Assembly (NCBI RefSeq): GCF_026410385.1
Contig: NZ_JAPMLT010000001.1
Coordinates: 62,001 to 126,000 of the forward strand
Reading direction: 5' to 3'
Source of the DNA: Tumebacillus lacus
Lineage (GTDB): Bacteria; Bacillota; Bacilli; Tumebacillales; Tumebacillaceae
DNA length: 64,000 nucleotides
Positions 58,017 through 64,000 of this stretch are shown here, piece by piece (the first letter of the stretch is position 1; each line of letters begins with the position of its first letter). The notes beneath the pieces were generated by a model. It made no database searches. It was not told the origin of the DNA and saw only the letters and a program-made list of their open reading frames with translations. The translations under genes were made by a program, and so were the position numbers.

Positions 58017-60302
58017 ATGAGACGCACTTTGGTATGGGGCATCATCATGACGATGCTGCTTGCGCTGTTTGCGCCGAGCACATTCCCGACGTTTGCAGCC
58101 ACTGGAAAATGGGAGCAGTTCAATTACAGCGGCACCCCCGGTTCACGGCCTTACTTTGTCTACACGCCATCGACCTATCAACCGGGCACGTCGGTGCCGA
58201 TGGTGGTTATGTTGCACGGTTGCACGCAAACGCCGGCCGATTTTGCGGCTGGCACGGGGATGAACGAGCTCGCCGAGCAGTACAACTTCCTCGTCGTCTA
58301 CCCGCAACAGACCAGTTCGAACAATCAAAATCAATGTTGGAACTGGTTTGAAACTGCGCATCAAGCACGCAGCGGCGGCGAACCGGCGATCATCGCCGGC
58401 ATCGTCAAGGCCGTGACAGACAACACGGCAAAATGGACGGTGGACAAAAACCGCGTCTACGTCACCGGCCTCTCCGCAGGAGCGGCGATGTCGGCCATCG
58501 TCGGCGTCACGCACCCTGACGTATTTGCCGCCATCGGTATACACTCGGGGCTGGAGTACAAAGCGGCCACGACGATGACAGCCGCTTTCACCGCGATGAG
58601 CAGCGGCGGTCCGAACCCGACCTCGCAAGGGCAGGCTGCTTACAATGCGATGGGCTCCTATGCCCGCGTGGTCCCGACCATCGTCTTCCAAGGCACCAGC
58701 GACTACACCGTCTACCCGGTCAACGGCGATCAAGTGATCCAGCAATACATGGAGACGGATCGACTCGCATCCGGCGGTTCGTACAACGCATCGTTCAACA
58801 CCCCGTCCAGCACCACGCCGGGGCAAGTATCCGGCACACAAGGGCGTTCTTACAACATCTACCGTTGGAATGACAACAACGGCAATCTCGTGCAAGAATA
58901 CTGGAAGATCAACTCGATGGGCCATGCATGGTCCGGCGGCAGCACCAGCGGCTCCTACACGGACCCGAACGGTCCGAACGCGAGCCTTGCCATGTATCAA
59001 TTCTTCATGGCGCACCCCAAAGGCATCGCAGTCAGCGCTTCCCCCAAGGGTGGCTCCTTCTCGTCCTCTGTGCAAGTCACGCTGAGCAGCACGCCGTCCG
59101 GTACGATCTACTACACGACAGACGACAGCACGCCGACGACAGCCTCGACTCGCTATACAGGCGCGGTTACGCTGACGCAGACGACGACGCTGAAGTTTTT
59201 CGCCGTTGACGCAGGCGGACAAAAGAGCGCGATCCAGTCGGAAACCTACACGATCAGCACCCCTGCTCCTGTGATCACCGCTTCTCCGGATGCCGGCACG
59301 TACGGCGGCCCGGTCAGTGTCTCGCTCACTTCCAACAAAACGGGCACGACGATCTACTACACCACGAACGGCAGCACGCCGACCGCCTCTTCTGCTCGCT
59401 ACTCTGCACCATTGGCTCTGTCCGCTGCGACGACGCTGAAGTATTTTGCGGTCGACAGCATCGGCAACACGAGCCCGGTCACGACCAAAACCTACGCGAT
59501 CACCGGCTTCGAACTGTCGGCCAGCCCGGCAGGCGGCACGTACAGCGGTGCACAGAGCGTATCCCTGTCGATGAACATGCCGGGTACGATCTACTATACG
59601 ACCAACGGCACCACGCCGACGATCGCGTCGACCGTCTACACAGGTCCGATCAAAGTCTCCGCCTCGCAGACGCTGAAATTTATCGGCAAAGACCTGGCAG
59701 GCAATTTGTCGGGTGTGCAGTCGCACACCTACACGATCACCTCGCCGCCTGCCACCGACGTCACGTTCAAATCGCTGGCCGCGGATGACGGATACGTCTA
59801 CCAATACAGCAGCGACGGCGTTCCGAACAGCATGATCAACTACCTCGAAGTCGGTTCGAGCTCGCTCAACCACGGTCAGATCGGCATTCTTTCGTTCGAT
59901 ACCTCGTCGATCCCGGATACCGCAACGGTGGTCAGCGCTTCGATTACCATGTACCGCTATGACAATACGCTCTATTACTATGACCTCGGTCCGATCACGG
60001 CTGACATCGCGCCGCTCTCCGGCTTCAACGGCAACTACTCATTGGAGCAGGCGGACTATGCGGCACCGGCTGCGGTTGTAAACATCGGCAACTTCGACGC
60101 GGTACCCACGGCGCAGTATCAGGCGATCTCTGACTCGATTGCCACGGCTGCCTTGCCCTACCTGAACAAAACCGGTCGCACCCAGTTCCGCATTCACTTT
60201 GAAAAGGCAACCAACAACCGCTATGCGCTCGACGTGATGCGCTTCTTCAGCGGCAACTCGGCAGGCGCCTATGTGCCGACGCTGAAAGTTCAATACCGGT
60301 AA
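58017..60302 (+). CDS. Secreted PHB-depolymerase-type esterase with chitobiase-C repeats
   Basis: A 761-residue secreted enzyme. A signal peptide (to about residue 28, TFAAT) leads to an alpha/beta hydrolase of the PHB depolymerase/LpqC family (about 30-335): oxyanion MLHGCTQ, nucleophile GLSAGAAMS, Asp in QGTSDYTVYP, His in SMGHAWSGG. Three consecutive chitobiase-C-type beta repeats of about 80 residues follow (about 335-595), each with (G)TIYYTT and then a TTLKFFAVD-type strand. The C-terminal about 160 residues (GILSFDTSSIP, ITMYRYD, RIHFEKATNNRYALDVMRFFS) resemble DNRLRE-type modules that bind polysaccharide or anchor enzymes. AAAGGAGGT precedes the ATG. The true substrate (polyester, feruloyl or acetyl ester) cannot be told. 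Confidence 0.88.
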   Translation: MRRTLVWGIIMTMLLALFAPSTFPTFAATGKWEQFNYSGTPGSRPYFVYTPSTYQPGTSVPMVVMLHGCTQTPADFAAGTGMNELAEQYNFLVVYPQQTSSNNQNQCWNWFETAHQARSGGEPAIIAGIVKAVTDNTAKWTVDKNRVYVTGLSAGAAMSAIVGVTHPDVFAAIGIHSGLEYKAATTMTAAFTAMSSGGPNPTSQGQAAYNAMGSYARVVPTIVFQGTSDYTVYPVNGDQVIQQYMETDRLASGGSYNASFNTPSSTTPGQVSGTQGRSYNIYRWNDNNGNLVQEYWKINSMGHAWSGGSTSGSYTDPNGPNASLAMYQFFMAHPKGIAVSASPKGGSFSSSVQVTLSSTPSGTIYYTTDDSTPTTASTRYTGAVTLTQTTTLKFFAVDAGGQKSAIQSETYTISTPAPVITASPDAGTYGGPVSVSLTSNKTGTTIYYTTNGSTPTASSARYSAPLALSAATTLKYFAVDSIGNTSPVTTKTYAITGFELSASPAGGTYSGAQSVSLSMNMPGTIYYTTNGTTPTIASTVYTGPIKVSASQTLKFIGKDLAGNLSGVQSHTYTITSPPATDVTFKSLAADDGYVYQYSSDGVPNSMINYLEVGSSSLNHGQIGILSFDTSSIPDTATVVSASITMYRYDNTLYYYDLGPITADIAPLSGFNGNYSLEQADYAAPAAVVNIGNFDAVPTAQYQAISDSIATAALPYLNKTGRTQFRIHFEKATNNRYALDVMRFFSGNSAGAYVPTLKVQYR

Positions 60303-60319
60303 CAGCAGATCACCTACAC

Positions 60320-60360
60320 AAAAAAGACCGCCTGACGCACTCGATGTGTGCAGGCGGTCT
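60320..60360 (-). terminator. Terminator between the esterase and the GGDEF-EAL gene
   Basis: AGACCGCCTG / CAGGCGGTCT with an inner CGCAC/GTGTG match. The T run is on the minus-strand side, so it mainly ends the GGDEF-EAL gene; on the plus strand the tail is CTCTTA. Confidence 0.75.
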
Positions 60361-60363
60361 CTC

Positions 60364-62889
60364 TTATTCGGTGCGGTCCAGCAAGACCCGTTCAAACTCT
60401 CGGGCCGGCATCGGGCGGTGGAAGAGATAGCCTTGTATCTCATCGCAGCCGTGTGCGCGCAGAAAGGCCAGTTGTTCCTCCGTCTCGACCCCCTCTGCGA
60501 CCACATCCAAGTCCAGCGAGTGGGCGAGAGAGATGATCGCGGCGACGATCTCCGCGTCTTTGCGGTCATGAGCGATGTCGCGCACGAACGCTTGATCGAT
60601 CTTGAGCATGTCAAACGGGAATCGTTTTAAGTAGCTGAGCGACGAATAGCCGGTGCCAAAATCATCGATGGAGATGCGGATTCCCATCTCTTTCAAGCGG
60701 CGCAGCGTGTTGAGCGTCTTTTCCGTGTTTTGCATCAGCGTGCTCTCGGTGATCTCCAACTCCAGAAACTTCGGGTCGAGCCCGGTTTCCTGCAACGAGT
60801 CGGCGACAGTGGCAATCAGGTCGGGGGATAGAAACTGGCGCGGCGACAGGTTGACGGCCATCCGCACCGGAGCGTGACCGGCCTGTTGCCAGTTTACTGC
60901 CTGCTCACAAGCGTGTCGCAGCACCCACGCGCCAATCGGTATGATCAGTCCGGTTTCCTCGGCGAGGGGGATAAAGGTGGCAGGGGAGATAAGACCGCGC
61001 TGCGGGTTGTGCCAGCGGATCAGCACCTCCATCCCGGAGATGCCGCTCGAGTGCAGATGCAGTTTGGGCTGGAAATACAGTTCAAACTCTTCTCGTTCAA
61101 TCGCCTTGCGCAGATGACCTTCCAACTCCATCCGCTCAAAATCGGTGCTTTTCATCTCGGCGGTGTAGAGCTGGTAGCGGTTGCCCCCTTGTTCCTTCGC
61201 TTGATACATCGCCGTGTCCGCGTGTTTCAGCAGCACTTCCAACTCCTCGCCGTCCTGCGGGTAGAGTGCCACCCCGATACTCGGAGCGACAAACAGCTCA
61301 TACCCGCTGAGCAAAAACGGATCGGCCAGTCGGTTTAAGATCAGTTGCGCCGTCGCCTCGATCTGCTCGCCGGTCGCGTTCGGCAAGATCACGGTAAATT
61401 CATCGCCGCCAAGTCTTGCCACAAAGTCGAGCTCCGGCACGCAATCGGTCAGTCGCTCCGCCACTTCTTGCAACAGCAGATCGCCCATGCTGTGGCCGAG
61501 CGTGTCATTGACCGCCTTGAAGCGGTCGACATCGAGGTAGAACAAGGCGATGGGCTGGTCGGTCAGCCGAGCTGCTGCGATCGACTCTTGCAACCGGTCG
61601 TTGAACATCCGACGGTTGGCGAGGCCGGTCAGTGCGTCATGATAGGCTTGGTAGCGGATCTGCTCGGACTGGGCTTGCAATTCGGTCGTGTAGCTCTGCA
61701 AGCTTTCCGACATCAGGTTGACTTGACCTGCCAGCAGGCCGAGCTCATCGCCCCGGTCGATTCGGATCCGCGTGCCGAAGTTTCCTTCGGCGATCTCGTT
61801 GACCTTTTGCAAGATCACGTGCACCGGGCGAACGATCCAGCCGGCGAGCAGATAGCAGCCGACAAAGACGATCGCCAAGAGGATCAGCGAGATCAAGACG
61901 TTGTTCAACAACTGGCGGTTCAGCACGTCCTGCACGACGCGGTAGTCGGTCACGACGCCGATCACGTACGGTTGTACAGTCGAGTGGATCGGGATGAAGC
62001 TCTTGATCACAGGCAGGCCGTCGACCTCGGTGTTAAAACTGACCAGTTTGCCAGACTCAGACGCCCGTTCGATGCTGGCCTGATCCTGCGAATCGTCTTG
62101 ATAGTTGTAGTCGCCAAACAGGATCGGTCGATTTGCAAGCTCGATGTACTCGACTCCGTTGTTTTTCGTGATGATCGGATCCTTGCCGAATGTGCGCGGG
62201 TTGAACCCGGTGATTTCCAGCAGCGCACCGTTGTCGGCGAGCGTCTTGTCGATGACCGCCTTGGGCCCGGTCAGCCGCTCAAACTCGCGGACATCGACAT
62301 CATTCACGTACGGATCGATGATATAGTTGGTCGTTCCGTCATAGTAGTAGCCCCATTTGCTGAGATGCACCGGATCGGAGCTGGCCACGTCGATCGGACC
62401 GGACCAGTAGTTTGGCAGTTTCTGTCCTTGCGTGATGCTGACAGCGTGGGTGTCGAGCAGTTGCCACAGCGCCGTGTACCAAAAGCCCCAGTCTTTGGTG
62501 CTCAGGTTGATCTCCTTTGGATCGGACGATTTCAAGCCGACGATGTCATCGCCGACCGGCGCGAACAACGTGATATCGGAGATGCCCAACTTGTCGGCGA
62601 GCGTGCGCAGTTCTTCGTTCGTCACCTTGTTGATGTCCGGATCGAGGGCATGCAGCGCTGCGACGGCAGCCACGCGCAACTCCCGACCGATCAGATCTTC
62701 CACTTGTCGGGCTCCTGTCTCCGAACTCTCGATGGCGATACGCACTTCCTTTGCGATCATCTCCATCTGATGCTCTTGATCTTGCACCAGCGCATCTCGA
62801 GCTGAGAAATAATACAATGCGTTGTTTGCGATCAGAAAGACGGTGACAATCAAGGAAATAACGGTGGTTAGTTTTGTTTTGATCGACAA
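60364..62889 (-). CDS. Membrane GGDEF-EAL cyclic-di-GMP protein with Cache sensor
   Basis: An 841-residue protein: transmembrane helix 1 (about 9-27), a large extracellular Cache-like sensor (about 28-320), helix 2 ([23 protein letters not shown]), HAMP (about 350-400), a GGDEF domain with intact GGDEF in [12 protein letters not shown], and an EAL domain whose signature reads EVL (GMEVLIRW), with [31 protein letters not shown] and EGVETEEQ present. The allosteric RxxD I-site before GGDEF is PELD, so product inhibition is probably lost. Both activities look possible. The TTG at 62889 follows GGAGGGG on the minus strand. Confidence 0.92.
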   Translation of the reverse strand: MSIKTKLTTVISLIVTVFLIANNALYYFSARDALVQDQEHQMEMIAKEVRIAIESSETGARQVEDLIGRELRVAAVAALHALDPDINKVTNEELRTLADKLGISDITLFAPVGDDIVGLKSSDPKEINLSTKDWGFWYTALWQLLDTHAVSITQGQKLPNYWSGPIDVASSDPVHLSKWGYYYDGTTNYIIDPYVNDVDVREFERLTGPKAVIDKTLADNGALLEITGFNPRTFGKDPIITKNNGVEYIELANRPILFGDYNYQDDSQDQASIERASESGKLVSFNTEVDGLPVIKSFIPIHSTVQPYVIGVVTDYRVVQDVLNRQLLNNVLISLILLAIVFVGCYLLAGWIVRPVHVILQKVNEIAEGNFGTRIRIDRGDELGLLAGQVNLMSESLQSYTTELQAQSEQIRYQAYHDALTGLANRRMFNDRLQESIAAARLTDQPIALFYLDVDRFKAVNDTLGHSMGDLLLQEVAERLTDCVPELDFVARLGGDEFTVILPNATGEQIEATAQLILNRLADPFLLSGYELFVAPSIGVALYPQDGEELEVLLKHADTAMYQAKEQGGNRYQLYTAEMKSTDFERMELEGHLRKAIEREEFELYFQPKLHLHSSGISGMEVLIRWHNPQRGLISPATFIPLAEETGLIIPIGAWVLRHACEQAVNWQQAGHAPVRMAVNLSPRQFLSPDLIATVADSLQETGLDPKFLELEITESTLMQNTEKTLNTLRRLKEMGIRISIDDFGTGYSSLSYLKRFPFDMLKIDQAFVRDIAHDRKDAEIVAAIISLAHSLDLDVVAEGVETEEQLAFLRAHGCDEIQGYLFHRPMPAREFERVLLDRTE

Positions 62890-62967
62890 ACAGACCCCTC
62901 CAAACCATACTCTTGTTAACCCATTCGACAGTGGTCGACAAATTCCTTTTAACAGGCAGGGGAAGGA

Positions 62968-62996
62968 TTGATAAAAGAATGGCAGATTCTTGTCAA
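62968..62996 (-). promoter_or_regulatory. Promoter for the GGDEF-EAL gene
   Basis: On the minus strand: TTGACA (62996-62991), 17 bases, TATCAA (62973-62968). Its -35 overlaps that of the divergent lactate permease promoter. Confidence 0.55.
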
Positions 62997-63018
62997 TTCG
63001 TATCTTTCGACGTATCAT
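62990..63018 (+). promoter_or_regulatory. Promoter for the L-lactate permease gene
   Basis: TTGTCA at 62990-62995, 17 bases, TATCAT at 63013-63018; 23 bases upstream of the permease ATG. Confidence 0.6.
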
Positions 63019-63041
63019 CGGGGAAAGAGGGGTGTTGCCGA

Positions 63042-64000
63042 ATGTGGGAATCGAGTCTCGGTTTGTTGCCTGTCGCCGTCATTCTGCTGCTGTTGTTTGG
63101 GTTCAAGCAGACGGCGACCCGCACCGCACTGGGCGGATACGTGATCGCTCTGTTACTTACGTTCGCCGTACCTGCCTTTTCGCTCGGACTGCCGGGGATC
63201 TGGCATGCCTCCGTGCAGGGGGTACTGACGACATCGCTCGTCGCCTACGTCTTGCTTTTTGGTATTTTCCTTTATCATTTAATGAAAGAAAAAGAAATCA
63301 TCCCGTCCATCGCCGCCTTCGTCGCCCGTTCGACAGACGACCCGGTGCGGCAGGTGTTGATCCTCTGCGTCGCCTTTTCGCCGCTGGTCGAGTCGGCGAG
63401 CGGTTTTGGGGTGTCTGTCATCGTCGTAGCCCCGATCTTGGTCGCGCTCGGGTTTCGCCCCTATCGCGCTGCGCTGCTTTCGCTGATCTCTATGTTCGCT
63501 GTGCCTTGGGGCGCGATGGCAACCGGCATGGTGGTCGGCGCGTCGCTCTCCGATCTGCCTCTGCGTACCATCGGCGTGTGGACGGCAAATCTTACGGTGC
63601 CGACCTTTTTCTTTTTTGTGCTCTTGCTCGTCTGGTTGGCCGGCGGCTGGCAGGGCGTGAAGAAGAGGGGGGCGGAGGCGTTGTTCCTCACCGCTGTGCT
63701 GGGTGCGTCCGTCTACCTGTTTAACGCCTGGGTCAGCGTCGAACTGGCCGGTGTTTTCGGCGGGCTTGTCACGCTGTCTGTCGCTCTGACTCTGGTTCGG
63801 CTCTCCGCGTCCCGAGCGGCAAGGCAGGCTGTCGACGGCGTCAGGGAGACGGCGGCAGATGTTGAGGCGGCGCCCGCTTACTCTTTGTTCAAAGCGATGA
63901 GCCCGTATCTGTTTCTGACCGTCTTTTTGTTTTTGACCCGGTTGATCCCGCCGCTGGAAGCATGGCTGCGCAGTCATGCGCGATTGGAGTTTGCGAGCTA
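63042..64000 (+). CDS. L-lactate permease family protein, 3' end outside window
   Basis: The frame is open from ATG 63042 to the window end (319 codons visible of about 540-560 usual). The visible part is a polytopic membrane protein beginning [20 protein letters not shown], with the LctP-family motif [21 protein letters not shown] and [21 protein letters not shown]. LctP/LutP carriers import L-lactate, D-lactate or glycolate with protons. AGAGGGGTG precedes the ATG. It is divergent from the GGDEF-EAL gene, and the promoters overlap. Confidence 0.9.
   Translation, partial: MWESSLGLLPVAVILLLLFGFKQTATRTALGGYVIALLLTFAVPAFSLGLPGIWHASVQGVLTTSLVAYVLLFGIFLYHLMKEKEIIPSIAAFVARSTDDPVRQVLILCVAFSPLVESASGFGVSVIVVAPILVALGFRPYRAALLSLISMFAVPWGAMATGMVVGASLSDLPLRTIGVWTANLTVPTFFFFVLLLVWLAGGWQGVKKRGAEALFLTAVLGASVYLFNAWVSVELAGVFGGLVTLSVALTLVRLSASRAARQAVDGVRETAADVEAAPAYSLFKAMSPYLFLTVFLFLTRLIPPLEAWLRSHARLEFAS

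Overview
The window comes from a spore-forming, low-GC-lineage Gram-positive (Firmicutes) with an unusually GC-rich chromosome (high GC at third codon positions). Gene order follows the Bacillus subtilis gmk-priA-prkC-recG-fapR-smc-ffh-trmD-rplS-rnhB region very closely. Sporulation genes are present: SpoVM, an alpha/beta-type SASP, a Spo0E-like phosphatase and a CsfG-type forespore RNA. Protein style and gene content fit Alicyclobacillaceae, for example Tumebacillus; that assignment is inference.

Layout. 1-12.5 kb: the 3' end of gmk, then rpoZ, coaBC, priA, def, fmt, rsmB, rlmN, the phosphatase/kinase pair prpC-prkC, rsgA and rpe, all co-oriented and mostly overlapping or tightly spaced. 12.5-19.4 kb: a 58-aa membrane protein where thiN is usual, the 27-aa spoVM, rpmB on the opposite strand, an Asp23-family gene with fakA, sdaAB-sdaAA and recG. 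19.4-26.8 kb: SASP, Spo0E-like and glucosaminidase genes; two small minus-strand genes downstream of a CsfG-like RNA; then rsmD, coaD, a patatin, a Lon-like protease, tmcAL (minus), yceD and rpmF. 26.8-33.7 kb: the FapR-controlled fatty acid cluster fapR-plsX-fabH-fabD-fabG-acpP-fabF, then rnc. 33.7-36.9 kb: minus-strand accessory genes (a solitary MazF/PemK-fold protein, a 34-aa protein, a 90-aa protein, an NSS symporter) and a roughly 400-base stretch without a recognisable gene. 37.0-45.8 kb: smc-ftsY, ylxM-ffh, rpsP-khpA and ylqD-rimM-trmD. 45.9-49.4 kb: an insertion between trmD and rplS with eight tRNA genes (Gln, Leu, Ala, Asn, Thr, Glu, Phe, Leu), an L,D-transpeptidase, nfo and an NlpC/P60 hydrolase. 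49.4-55.5 kb: rplS, lepB, rbgA, rnhB, an orphan FliK-like gene with a 34-unit pentapeptide repeat, an FlhB C-domain homologue, yraN and a YneF gene. 55.5-64 kb: accessory and secreted functions: a Tyr/Gly-rich possible coat protein, a two-TM protein, a subtilisin-like protease, a multidomain PHB-depolymerase-type esterase, a GGDEF-EAL protein and, divergently, an L-lactate permease cut by the window end.

Most of the window is core machinery: translation and rRNA/tRNA modification, SRP targeting, lipid synthesis, chromosome segregation and cell-wall signalling. I found no CRISPR array, insertion sequence, integrase or complete defence system. The less ordinary signals are the repeat-bearing FliK/FlhB-like pair away from flagellar genes, a hairpin covering the SASP ribosome-binding site, the CsfG-like RNA with a sigma-F-type promoter, the lone MazF-like protein, the unexplained 34.7-35.1 kb stretch, and two divergent promoters built on one overlapping -35 element.
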